NCBI GenBank assembly: GCA_034434015.1
Contig: DAOUAB010000122.1
Location: forward strand, 1-64,000
DNA from: SpSt-583 sp034434015
GTDB lineage: Bacteria; Chloroflexota; Anaerolineae; Anaerolineales; UBA6663
Reading direction: 5' to 3'
Length of the DNA stretch: 64,000 nucleotides
Shown piece after piece: positions 57,506-64,000 of this stretch. The first letter of the stretch is position 1. Every line of letters begins with the position of its first letter. The position numbers and the translations under genes were made by a program. The notes beneath the pieces were generated by a model, which ran no database searches, was not told the origin of the DNA, and saw nothing but the letters and a program-made list of their open reading frames with translations.

Positions 57506-58572
57506 CCGAAACCATCGTGCGGTGCGAGAACCTGACCAAGACCTTCCGGGACGCCCCGGCCGTGTACGACCTGAGCCTGAGCGTGTCGCGCGGCGAGATC
57601 CTGGCGCTGCTGGGGCCGAGCGGCTGCGGCAAGACCACCACCCTGCGCCTGATCGCCGGGCTGGAGCGGCCGGACGCCGGGCAGATCTTCATCGGCGAGC
57701 GGCCGGTGGCCGGCCCGGCCACGTGGGTCCCGCCCGAACGGCGCGGGATCGGCATGGTGTTTCAGGACCACGCGCTCTTTCCGCACCTCACCGCGCGCCA
57801 GAACGTGGCCTTCGGACTGCAAAAGCTCAAGCCGGCGCGCGTCCAGGAGACGGTCGAGCACCTGCTGCAACTGGTGGGCCTGGGCGGCCTGGCCGAGCGC
57901 TATCCCCACGAGCTCTCCGGCGGCGAGCGCCAGCGTGTGGCCCTGGCCCGCGCCCTGGCCCCCGAACCCGTGCTGCTGCTGCTGGACGAGCCGTTCAGCA
58001 GCCTGGACGCCGACCGCCGCGCCGTGACCCGCGAGCAGGTGCGCGCCATCCTGCGCAGCCTGGGCGCCACCGCCATCTTCGTCACGCACGACCAGGAGGA
58101 GGCGCTCTTCCTGGGCGACCGCCTGGCCATCCTGCACCAGGGCCGGCTGGAGCAGATCGACGCGCCGGAGGTCATCTTCCACGCGCCGGCCACGCGCTTC
58201 GCGGCCGAGTTCCTGGGCCACACGGATTTCCTGCCGGGCGAGGTGACGGCCGACGGCATCCTGACCGAGATCGGCCTGATCCCGCAGCGGGTGGCGCTGC
58301 CGGTCGGCGCGCAGGTGGAACTGGCGGTGCGCGCCGACGACGTGACGCTGGAGCCGTCGCGCAACGGGGCCCGGGCGATCCTGCTGGCCCGGCACTTCAA
58401 GGGCGCGGTCAACGTCTACCGCGTGCGCCTGCCGTCCGGGCGGCTGCTGCACAGCCTGCAGCCGCACACCCTCAACCTGCGCCCCGGCACGCCGGTGCGC
58501 GTCTGGTCCGCACCCGGCCACCCGCTGGCCTGCTACCACGAGGGCAAACGCGTGCCGTTGTTGGAGGCGTAG
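57502..58572 (+). CDS. Iron(III) ABC transporter ATP-binding protein (FbpC-like)
   Basis: 356 residues from ATG 57502 (ATGA overlap). Walker A GPSGCGKTT, Q-loop MVFQDHALFPHLT, signature LSGGERQRVALARALA, Walker B LLLLDEPFSSLDA and switch His in IFVTHDQEEA are all present. The C-terminal 110 residues form an OB-like TOBE domain (VTADGILTEIGLIPQRVALPV in part, VRADDVTLEPS). It powers ferric-iron import with the two preceding gene products. Confidence 0.96.
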   Translation: MTETIVRCENLTKTFRDAPAVYDLSLSVSRGEILALLGPSGCGKTTTLRLIAGLERPDAGQIFIGERPVAGPATWVPPERRGIGMVFQDHALFPHLTARQNVAFGLQKLKPARVQETVEHLLQLVGLGGLAERYPHELSGGERQRVALARALAPEPVLLLLDEPFSSLDADRRAVTREQVRAILRSLGATAIFVTHDQEEALFLGDRLAILHQGRLEQIDAPEVIFHAPATRFAAEFLGHTDFLPGEVTADGILTEIGLIPQRVALPVGAQVELAVRADDVTLEPSRNGARAILLARHFKGAVNVYRVRLPSGRLLHSLQPHTLNLRPGTPVRVWSAPGHPLACYHEGKRVPLLEA

Positions 58573-58577
58573 GTCGC

Positions 58578-59135
58578 ATGGACACTCTCACCGCCCTCCA
58601 CACCCGCGCCTCCATCGGCAAGGTCCGGCCCGACCCGGTGCCGCGCGAACTGCTCGAGCAACTGCTGGCCGCCGCCGTCCAGGCGCCCAACCATCACAAG
58701 GTCCGGCCCTGGCGCTTTTTCGTCCTCACCGGCGCAGGCCGCGAGCGCCTGGGCGAGGCCATGGCCGCGGCGGCCCATGCCCGCCAGCCGGACATGCCCC
58801 CGGAAGGATTGCAGGCCGAACGCGCCAAGCCCCTGCGCGCGCCGGTCGTGATCGCGGTCGGCGTGGACATGCCGGCCGAGCCCAAGGTCAAACTGATCGA
58901 AAACATCTGCGCGGCGGCGGCGGCCGCGCAGAATCTGCTGCTGGCGGCGCATGCGCTGGGCCTGGCCGCCATGTGGCGCACCGGGCCGGCGGCCGAAGCG
59001 CCGGAGGTCAAGCGTTTCCTGGGCCTGGCGCCGGACCAACCCCTGATTGGTTTTCTCTACGTGGGCTATCCGCTCAACGAGCCGGCCACCCCCCAAAGGC
59101 CGTCGTTCGAGGACCGCACCGTCTGGCTGGAGTAA
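58578..59135 (+). CDS. Nitroreductase-family FMN protein
   Basis: 185 residues from ATG 58578, six bases after the ATPase stop. HTRASIGKVRPDPVPRE and APNHHKVRPWRFFVL near the N-terminus and AAAAQNLLLAAHALGLAAMWRTG in the centre are the FMN- and dimer-contact blocks of small nitroreductases. Such enzymes reduce nitro compounds, quinones or flavins with NAD(P)H. Following an iron transporter, a ferric or flavin reductase role is conceivable but not shown. It converges on murI with a 17-base gap. Confidence 0.88.
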   Translation: MDTLTALHTRASIGKVRPDPVPRELLEQLLAAAVQAPNHHKVRPWRFFVLTGAGRERLGEAMAAAAHARQPDMPPEGLQAERAKPLRAPVVIAVGVDMPAEPKVKLIENICAAAAAAQNLLLAAHALGLAAMWRTGPAAEAPEVKRFLGLAPDQPLIGFLYVGYPLNEPATPQRPSFEDRTVWLE

Positions 59136-59152
59136 AGGTCCCGGCGGCCCGT

Positions 59153-59992
59153 TCAGACGCGCTCAGCCGTGAACGGGACCGGCCTGACTGCGCTCCCGGC
59201 CGCGTCCCAGCGCGCCGCCCGCACGGGGGCCGCCTCCAGGCCCAGCCGCGCCACGATTTGCGCAAAGGCGGTGGGATCGCCCGTGGTGTAATACGTCAAC
59301 GGCCCAGGCGCTCCCCGGCCCTCCGGCTCCCCCACTCCGTCCAGCACCCGCGCCGTCTGCCGCGCCACCGCCGGCGCCGGGTCAATCACGCGCACACCGG
59401 GACCGGCGATCTTCTCCAGCAGAGGGATCACAAAGGGATAATGGGTGCAGCCCAGCACCAGGGCGTCGATGTTCCGGGCCAGCAGCGGCTCCACCCAGCC
59501 GCGCAGCATGGCCTCGGTGGCGGGGGAGTCCAGTTCCCCGGCTTCGATCTGCTGCACCAGGCCCGGGCAAACCTGCGGGATGACGGTCACGCCGTTCGCG
59601 AAGCGTTCCACCACCGACGCGAACAACTCGCCCTGAAACGTGGCCGGCGTCGCCAGCACGCCGACCACGCCGGTGCGCGTCTGCTCGGCGGCGGGCTTGA
59701 CGGCCGGCTCCATGCCCACAAACGGGACCTGCGGGAAAGTGGCGCGCAGATGCTTGAGCGCCGCCGCCGAGGCGGTGTTGCAGGCCACCACGACGACCTG
59801 CGCGCCCTGGCCCAGCAGAAAGCGGGCGATCGCCTCCGAGAAGGCGCGCACCTCGGCCAGCGGGCGCGGGCCGTAAGGCACGTGCGCGCTGTCGGCAACG
59901 TAGATCAGGTCGGCGCCGGGCCGTTGGGCGCGCAGGTGGCGCAGGACGGAGAGGCCGCCCACGCCTGAGTCGAAAACCCCGATCGTGCTCAC
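59153..59992 (-). CDS. murI: Glutamate racemase
   Basis: 279 residues from GTG 59992. Family motifs: IGVFDSGVGGLSVL (Asp8, Ser9), YVADSAHVPYG, catalytic Cys71 in VVACNTASAAAL and catalytic Cys182 in VLGCTHYPF. It supplies D-glutamate for peptidoglycan. TAAAAT lies six bases before the GTG with no ribosome binding site; the six bases pair with those upstream of the box (GCCGGG/CCCGGC), so the -10 sits in a small inverted repeat. Confidence 0.96.
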   Translation of the reverse strand: MSTIGVFDSGVGGLSVLRHLRAQRPGADLIYVADSAHVPYGPRPLAEVRAFSEAIARFLLGQGAQVVVVACNTASAAALKHLRATFPQVPFVGMEPAVKPAAEQTRTGVVGVLATPATFQGELFASVVERFANGVTVIPQVCPGLVQQIEAGELDSPATEAMLRGWVEPLLARNIDALVLGCTHYPFVIPLLEKIAGPGVRVIDPAPAVARQTARVLDGVGEPEGRGAPGPLTYYTTGDPTAFAQIVARLGLEAAPVRAARWDAAGSAVRPVPFTAERV

Positions 59993-60010
59993 GCCGGGAT
60001 TTTACCCGGC
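59993..60010 (-). promoter_or_regulatory. -10 box of murI within a short inverted repeat
   Basis: TAAAAT on the minus strand at 60004-59999, six bases from GTG 59992. GCCGGG (60010-60005) and CCCGGC (59998-59993) flank it as perfect inverted arms. Confidence 0.5.
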
Positions 60011-60042
60011 CTGCGCCGTTTTGACCGCATGGGCGCTGACGC

Positions 60043-60204
60043 TCAAAGCGATGACGACCGCGCGCGGTTCTCCGGCATCTGCGCCAGCAGTTGCAACTAG
60101 GCCGCCAGGTTGCCGCCGAACTCCCGCTGGACCTGCACGGCCGCCACAAACAGGTCCAGGTCCGCGCTCACCGCGCGCCGGCGCCAGGCGTCCAGCGCGG
60201 CCGG
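60043..60204 (-). pseudogene. Decayed TadB/type II secretion F-like fragment
   Basis: The minus strand reads PAALDAWRRRAVSADLDLF, VAAVQVQREFGGNLAA, a TAG stop (60099-60097), then LQLLAQMPENRAR and a TGA. DLDLFVxAVxxQREFGGNLA and the following LxxLAxxxxxRAR are the well-known block of TadB/GspF-type pilus assembly membrane proteins, where no stop should occur. The fragment is about 54 codons, has no start and no flanking secretion genes, so it is a remnant of a lost tad-like locus. Confidence 0.6.
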
Positions 60205-60276
60205 CACGCAACGTCACATCCATAACGACCAGCGTATTTTGTCAAGACACCTGTCGGGCGTTAAGTGCCCTGTGCA
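60205..60276. other. Gap between the remnant and the shared-type promoter
   Basis: The 72 bases include a less GC-rich run at 60209-60245 and no recognisable gene. With the pseudogene it accounts for the 359-base gap between murI and the next gene. Confidence 0.3.
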
Positions 60277-60319
60277 TGACCTCCGGCACTGCCCCTTATG
60301 ACCGGCAAGCCTCTATCGT
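60277..60319 (+). promoter_or_regulatory. Shared-motif promoter 1
   Basis: TGACCTCCGGCACTG (60277-60291), six bases, ATGACC (60298-60303), ten bases, TATCGT (60314-60319) as the likely -10. The same three elements with the same spacing occur at 62835-62877. TGACC recurs at a 22-base step, two helical turns, as for a tandem activator site. GGAGG at 60342-60346 serves ATG 60352. Confidence 0.6.
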
Positions 60320-60351
60320 GATGCCATCGGAAGCGTTCAACGGAGGTTCCC

Positions 60352-60876
60352 ATGTCACATCTGATCAACACTCAACCCCTCGAAACGCCGGAGCGCAAAA
60401 CGCGCGGTCGCCTGGTCGGCGGCTTGCTGATGATCGGCATCGGCCTGTATCTACTCATCGCCCAGTTCATCCAGGCGGAATGGATGGGCCTGCTGATCAT
60501 GCCCGGCCTCGGCCTGGCCTTCGTGCTTGGGGGCCTGCTCGGGCGCAACGCTGGCCTGCTGGTGCCGGGCGGTATCCTGAGCGGCCTGGGCCTGGGCGCT
60601 TACCTGGTCGCCTCTCCATTGGTCGAGGCCGGCGAAGTGGCGCAGGGCGGCGTCTTCCTGTTGGCCTTCGCCCTCGGCTGGGGTCTGATCACGCTGTTGT
60701 CGGCCGTCATCGGCCAGCGCGTGTTGTGGCCCCTGATCCCGGGCGGCATCCTGGCCGTGATCGGCGCGCTGCTGCTGGGCGGCAGCGCGGGCGTGCAGGT
60801 GCTGGAATGGATCGGCCGGCTGTGGCCGCTGGCTTTGATCCTGGGCGGCCTGGCGGTCCTGTTCCGCCGCCGCTGA
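60352..60876 (+). CDS. Small LiaF-like/DUF5668-like membrane protein
   Basis: 174 residues; GGAGG before ATG 60352. After a 20-residue cytoplasmic start (TPERKTRGR) six hydrophobic segments follow, arranged in Gly-rich pairs: LVGGLLMIGIGLYLLIAQF, LLIMPGLGLAFVLGGLLG, LVPGGILSGLGLGAYLVA, FLLAFALGWGLITLLSAVI, LIPGGILAVIGALLLGG and LWPLALILGGLAVLF. The repeated PGxGL/PGGIL turns resemble the membrane part of LiaF-type envelope-stress proteins. Function is unknown. Its promoter matches the one before the gene at 62912. Confidence 0.65.
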   Translation: MSHLINTQPLETPERKTRGRLVGGLLMIGIGLYLLIAQFIQAEWMGLLIMPGLGLAFVLGGLLGRNAGLLVPGGILSGLGLGAYLVASPLVEAGEVAQGGVFLLAFALGWGLITLLSAVIGQRVLWPLIPGGILAVIGALLLGGSAGVQVLEWIGRLWPLALILGGLAVLFRRR

Positions 60877-60894
60877 CCCGGGCGCTTGATTTCG

Positions 60895-60926
60895 GGGCCT
60901 GTCCGGCCACACCGGGCAGGCCCTTT
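60895..60926 (+). terminator. Hairpin after the membrane-protein gene
   Basis: GGGCCTGTCCGG (60895-60906) and CCGGGCAGGCCC (60912-60923) form a 12-bp stem with one G-T pair and a 5-base loop, followed by TTT. It lies between two co-directional genes, so it should at least reduce read-through. Confidence 0.65.
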
Positions 60927-60957
60927 CGGGTTGAAAGCGCCCATGAAGGAGAACGCC

Positions 60958-61332
60958 ATGTGGTACAACCCCCTCATCACGGCGCTGCTTCGCTCGCCCC
61001 TGCACGGGCTGCTCAGCGGCAGCTACATGCTGCTCACCGTCACCGGGCGCAAGACCGGGCGCGCCTACACCACGCCAGTGAACTATGGTCGCAGCGGAGA
61101 CACGTTGACCTGCTTCTCGCGCCGCGAGCGGACGTGGTGGCGCAACTTACGGGAGCGCGCGCCGGTCACCGTGCGGCTGCGCGGGAAAGAGCGGCGCGGC
61201 CTGGGCGTCGTGGTCGAGTCGGACGAGGCAACGCGCGCGGCGCGTCTGCGGCAGCTGTATCCGGCCATGTCGGCGGCGCAGGCGGCCCGGTTCGCGCCGG
61301 ACATGGTTCTGATCGAAATCCAGCTGGAGTAA
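60958..61332 (+). CDS. Deazaflavin (F420)-dependent nitroreductase-family protein
   Basis: 124 residues from ATG 60958, six bases after AAGGAG; ATG 60943 overlaps that site and is less likely. The split-barrel fold is recognisable from GSYMLLTVTGRKTGRAYTTPVNYG, read in parts, RTWWRNLRERAPVTVRLRGKE and the final VLIEIQ strand. This is the Ddn-like DUF385 family, which uses F420 or, in some members, other flavins or haem-like ligands. It suggests, without proving, that the organism makes F420. Confidence 0.85.
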   Translation: MWYNPLITALLRSPLHGLLSGSYMLLTVTGRKTGRAYTTPVNYGRSGDTLTCFSRRERTWWRNLRERAPVTVRLRGKERRGLGVVVESDEATRAARLRQLYPAMSAAQAARFAPDMVLIEIQLE

Positions 61333-61401
61333 CGGACGACGAAACGCGGCGCGGCGCTCAAGCCTGCGCCCGACAGCCGACCAGCCCTGCCGGTGAGAGG
61401 G

Positions 61402-62709
61402 CTAGGCCGAAGCCAGCAGGCGGTCGGCGCACTCCCAGCCGGTGAACAGCGCCGCCCCGGTCCCGGGGCCGGCCAGGTAATCGCCGCAGAAGAACACCGG
61501 CCCTTCCTGGGGATCATCAAAAAACTCGCGGACGGCGTCGAGGTAGCCGGCCCGAAAGGCGGGCACCTTTTCGGGCCAATGGAACTGCCGCGCCGCCACA
61601 CGCCGGTTGCGCAGCTCCGGATAGACCCTGGCCACTTCCTGCCAGGCGCGGTCGAGCTGTTCGGAGTCGGAAAGCGAGGGGTCATAGGCGCCGGCGCGGG
61701 CTTCGGTCAGCGCCAGCCAGCGCTTTCCCTGTCGCTGCTGGAAATAGATAAAGGCCACGCCGATGTCCCGGTTGGCGCGGGGGATCATCACGCCGTCGGC
61801 CGGCGCTACACCCGGATTAAACGACTCGTGCTCGAAGACGTGGAATTGCGTGGCAATCCTGGTGTAGGCCACGCGAGGGAAGAAGCGTTGCCAGGCCGGG
61901 CGCGGATCGGCGAAGAGAGACAGCGCCCGCGTCCCCGGAACCGCCACCACCACCCGCCCGGCCCGGACGTTCTCGGTCTTGCCCGCGCGCTCGAGCGTGA
62001 GCCGGACGCCGCCGGCCTCAAACTCAATCTGTCGGACGGCGACGCCGGTTTGAACATCCAGGAGCCGGCCGAAGGCAGCCGTCAGCGCGCCGATGCCGTC
62101 GGCGAAGTAGTAGGTTTTCGCGTTCAGGTAGCCGGCCATCAACGATAGAAACGCTTTGCGCGACAGGTCGTCTTCCTGATACGAGCAGTTGGTCTCAAAG
62201 GTGGGATAGGCCCAGTAATCGAACATCTCCGGCGAGATTGAGCGACGGAAAAACTCGGCATAGGAGATGTCATCCGGCGCCGGGCCGCGCTCCATGTGAT
62301 AGATCTCGATCCCGCGAAAACGGAGGATATGCGGCAGCAGACGGAGCATGGCCAGGCGACCGGACAACGAAACGCCGCGCCAGGTCAGATAGGAGCCGAT
62401 GGACAGGAAGTTGACCGGATAGATGCGGCCATCACGATAGATCGCCAGGAGAAATCCCGGCGCGCGCTGACGGATCTGGTCGGCCAACCCCATATCGTTC
62501 GCCATGTGCAGCAGGTAACGATCCGCGCCGGTGAAGAACTGGGCGCCGGGATTGATCGTGAATCCCTCCCACTCCAGGGAGGTCATCCGCCCGCCCACGT
62601 AATCCCGCGCTTCATAGACCGTCACCGAGGCCCCGGCCTGCTTCAGCCGATAGGCCGCCGTCAGCCCGGCGATCCCGGCGCCGACCACCACAATGTGATC
62701 CGACCTCAT
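61402..62709 (-). CDS. FAD-dependent amine oxidase/protoporphyrinogen oxidase-like protein
   Basis: 435 residues from ATG 62709, placed by AAGGAG at 62723-62718. Dinucleotide motif HIVVVGAGIAGLTAAYRLKQ, then VTVYEARDYVGGRMTS (the second flavin motif) and the C-terminal FAD motif VFFCGDYLAGPGTGAALFTGW. The middle has a substrate domain with EMFDYWAYPTFETN. It resembles HemY/phytoene-desaturase-like oxidases acting on porphyrins, carotenoids or amines; substrate unknown. It is divergent from a DUF2214-like membrane gene, with both promoters in the 202-base gap. Confidence 0.88.
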   Translation of the reverse strand: MRSDHIVVVGAGIAGLTAAYRLKQAGASVTVYEARDYVGGRMTSLEWEGFTINPGAQFFTGADRYLLHMANDMGLADQIRQRAPGFLLAIYRDGRIYPVNFLSIGSYLTWRGVSLSGRLAMLRLLPHILRFRGIEIYHMERGPAPDDISYAEFFRRSISPEMFDYWAYPTFETNCSYQEDDLSRKAFLSLMAGYLNAKTYYFADGIGALTAAFGRLLDVQTGVAVRQIEFEAGGVRLTLERAGKTENVRAGRVVVAVPGTRALSLFADPRPAWQRFFPRVAYTRIATQFHVFEHESFNPGVAPADGVMIPRANRDIGVAFIYFQQRQGKRWLALTEARAGAYDPSLSDSEQLDRAWQEVARVYPELRNRRVAARQFHWPEKVPAFRAGYLDAVREFFDDPQEGPVFFCGDYLAGPGTGAALFTGWECADRLLASA

Positions 62710-62739
62710 TCTGCGACTCCTTGCGTTGACTGCGGGTTG

Positions 62740-62745
62740 AGTATA
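62740..62745 (-). promoter_or_regulatory. -10 box of the FAD oxidoreductase gene
   Basis: TATACT on the minus strand, 30 bases before ATG 62709; no matching -35, so an activator is likely to be needed. The gap 62746-62834 is extremely GC-rich. Confidence 0.5.
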
Positions 62746-62834
62746 CCCGGGCAGGCCCGGCGCCGCGCCGCCGTGGTTGCGGCCGCGGCCGTGTGAACAT
62801 CCCCTGGCACCCTCGCCGGCATGTGACGAGGGCG

Positions 62835-62877
62835 TGACCTCCGGCACTGGGTTGCATGACCTATCCAATCGTATCGT
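62835..62877 (+). promoter_or_regulatory. Shared-motif promoter 2
   Basis: TGACCTCCGGCACTG (62835-62849), six bases, ATGACC (62856-62861), ten bases, TATCGT (62872-62877). All three elements match 60277-60319 base for base and in spacing, while the spacers differ. AAGGAGA at 62900-62906 serves ATG 62912. Confidence 0.6.
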
Positions 62878-62911
62878 CGCCGTCAACATCCGTCCGCATA
62901 AGGAGACGATC

Positions 62912-63370
62912 ATGTCGGTCAGCTGGATTCTCGCCATCGTTCACCTGTTGCCGTTCTCCGTCGGGTTGAGCGCCGTCTGGGCCAGGGGCCGGGCGCTGCG
63001 TGAAACAGCGGGGCCGCAGAGCCTATCGCGCGTCTTCTTCGCCGATAACGTCTGGGGCCTCGCCGCCATCGTATGGATGGTAAGCGGTCTGCTGCGCGCG
63101 TTCGGCGGCTTCGAGAAGGGCGCGGACTACTACCTGAGCAACGGCCTCTTCTGGCTGAAGATGGGCGCGCTGATCCTCATCCTGGCGCTGGAGATCTGGC
63201 CCATGATCACGTTGATCCGCTGGCGTATTCAACTTCGGCGCGGCCAGCAGCCCGACGCGCGCCCGGCAGCCGCCCTGGCCCGGATCAGCTACGTTCAAGT
63301 GGCCCTGACCCTGCTCATGGCAATCGCCGCCGCCGGCATGGCCCGCGGCCTGGGCGCGAACCTGTTTTGA
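62912..63370 (+). CDS. DUF2214-like membrane protein
   Basis: 152 residues; AAGGAGA before ATG 62912. Four hydrophobic segments (WILAIVHLLPFSVGLSAVW; WGLAAIVWMVSGLLRAF; WLKMGALILILALEIWPMITLI in part; VALTLLMAIAAAGMA) with a His in the first and GFEKGADYYLSN between. This fits DUF2214/CopD-like small membrane proteins, some of which carry haem or metal. It precedes a cytochrome c gene by 16 bases, so a membrane redox role is a fair guess. Confidence 0.72.
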   Translation: MSVSWILAIVHLLPFSVGLSAVWARGRALRETAGPQSLSRVFFADNVWGLAAIVWMVSGLLRAFGGFEKGADYYLSNGLFWLKMGALILILALEIWPMITLIRWRIQLRRGQQPDARPAAALARISYVQVALTLLMAIAAAGMARGLGANLF

Positions 63371-63386
63371 TGACGGAGCTGCGAAC

Positions 63387-63767
63387 ATGAAGAACCTCTC
63401 CCTGCTGTCCGGGCTGCTGGTCTGGCTCATTACTGCCCTGATGCTGAGCGCGTGTAGCCGGGCAGCTTCCGCCGCAAGCGATTCGCCCGAGGGGCGGCGC
63501 GGCGAAGCGGTGTTCATCCAGAATGGCTGCGCGGGCTGCCATGCCATCAGCGAAGAAACCCGCGTCGGGCCGGGCCTTAAGGGCGTGGTGGACGGCGGCG
63601 GCCCGCGCGGCGACCGACTCCCGGACGGCTCGGCCCGGACGGAAGCGAACCTGGCCGCGTGGATTCGCGGAGGCGCAGCGGCCTCGGGCAGCAGCATGCC
63701 GGCCTACCCCGCGCTAAGCGAGGCCGAATTGCAGGCTCTGATTGCTTATCTGCAATCGCTCCACTGA
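63387..63767 (+). CDS. Class I cytochrome c lipoprotein
   Basis: 126 residues. Signal LSLLSGLLVWLITALMLSAC ends in a lipobox cysteine, so the protein is probably lipid-anchored outside. The haem site is CAGCH, and the distal Met lies in SSMPAYPALSEAEL; ALIAYLQSL is the C-terminal helix. The fold is a small one-haem cytochrome c that shuttles electrons at the outer face of the membrane. Co-transcription with the DUF2214-like gene is likely. Confidence 0.92.
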   Translation: MKNLSLLSGLLVWLITALMLSACSRAASAASDSPEGRRGEAVFIQNGCAGCHAISEETRVGPGLKGVVDGGGPRGDRLPDGSARTEANLAAWIRGGAAASGSSMPAYPALSEAELQALIAYLQSLH

Positions 63768-63876
63768 GGGGCCGAGAGGCCATTCTCCGCTTCGCGGCGA
63801 TCAACCGGCGCACCGGCCGCGAACATCTTGTGGGCAGCGCACTTCGACAGGCAAGAACAGGAAAGAGGCAACGCGG

Positions 63877-64000
63877 ATGAACCACAAAACCATTCTCGTG
63901 ATAGGGGCCACCGGCTTACTGGGCGAGCCGGTCGCCCGGCAGTTGCGGGCCGACGGCTACCGCGTGCGCGTGTTCACCCGCTCGCCCGAGAAGGCCCGCG
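63877..64000 (+). CDS. NAD(P)-binding (NmrA/SDR-like) protein, 5' part
   Basis: Forty-one codons are in the window, starting at ATG 63877 with GAAAGAGG upstream; the gene runs off the end. KTILVIGATGLLGEPVARQL is a Rossmann start with GATGxxG, and VRVFTRSPEKAR is the next strand and basic loop favouring NADP. This is typical of NmrA-like atypical short-chain dehydrogenases. Nothing more can be said without the rest. Confidence 0.85.
   Translation, partial: MNHKTILVIGATGLLGEPVARQLRADGYRVRVFTRSPEKAR

Noticed and set aside
63841..63852. CTTCGACAGGC resembling the core of the REP-like elements at 9117 and 11874
   Set aside because: No inverted arms flank it, so it is probably a chance match.
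1..64000. CRISPR arrays, tRNA/rRNA genes, insertion sequences, prophage
   Set aside because: I looked for regularly spaced identical repeats, transposase or integrase motifs and tRNA-like cloverleaf ends with CCA and found none; the heptamer repeats are too short and contiguous for CRISPR.

Overview
The window is one contiguous, very GC-rich bacterial chromosome segment, roughly two-thirds G+C by eye. It fits a Chloroflexota (Anaerolineae-like) genome. That is an inference from Thr/Pro-rich linkers (TPTPT-type) behind lipoboxes, a deazaflavin-type nitroreductase, a bacterial Elp3, stand-alone GltB domains, and AT-rich -10 boxes lying directly against start codons. I saw no tRNA, rRNA, CRISPR array, IS element or prophage. 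Long open frames occur on the opposite strand of nearly every gene; these are composition effects and are left out.

Layout. 0-9.1 kb (+): tail of an unknown protein, a secreted alpha/beta hydrolase, gatC-gatA, a sugar nucleotidyltransferase with a beta-helix tail, a small unknown protein, an aminotransferase, gatB and a glutamate dehydrogenase. 9.3-20.7 kb (-): an electron-transfer cluster. In transcription order it runs NuoE-like, NuoF/HydB-like, HoxU-like, HdrA-MvhD fusion, FrhB-like flavoprotein, GltB GXGXG domain, GltB FMN domain with a built-in ferredoxin domain, and a PEP/pyruvate-binding protein that lacks the usual phosphohistidine and PEP domains. A two-component system follows (20.9-22.9 kb), and then, divergently, a second copy of the PEP/pyruvate-binding protein and a ROK kinase without the usual zinc cysteines. 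26.5-29.8 kb (-): Elp3 and two tandem Tat/lipoprotein beta-carbonic anhydrases. 29.9-36.7 kb (+): PadR regulator with its membrane partner, a methyltransferase, a Trypco1-like protein, a zinc-ribbon/L12-repeat membrane protein, an endonuclease IV-like TIM barrel and an aminotransferase. 36.8-45.7 kb (-): a membrane protein, a BMP-type lipoprotein, FtsK/SpoIIIE, an extracellular solute-binding lipoprotein and a penicillin-acylase family enzyme. 45.8-53.9 kb (+): a membrane glycosyltransferase-like protein, gyrA, an AlbA/HATPase regulator and a histidine kinase. 53.9-60 kb: a DtxR-type regulator divergent from an iron ABC transporter, a nitroreductase and murI. 60-64 kb: a decayed TadB-like remnant, then small membrane and redox proteins, two of which share one promoter architecture.

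The strongest candidate for an undescribed system is the 9.3-20.7 kb cluster. An NAD(P)H-oxidising diaphorase, an HdrA-type (potentially electron-bifurcating) core and an FrhB-like subunit are joined by overlaps or short gaps to the synthase half of a glutamate synthase whose glutaminase domain is absent here. Other signals outside ordinary gene content are heptanucleotide tandem repeats at gene edges (one inside a methyltransferase gene), an apparent set of leaderless promoters, and a 15-base motif shared by two promoters with identical spacing.
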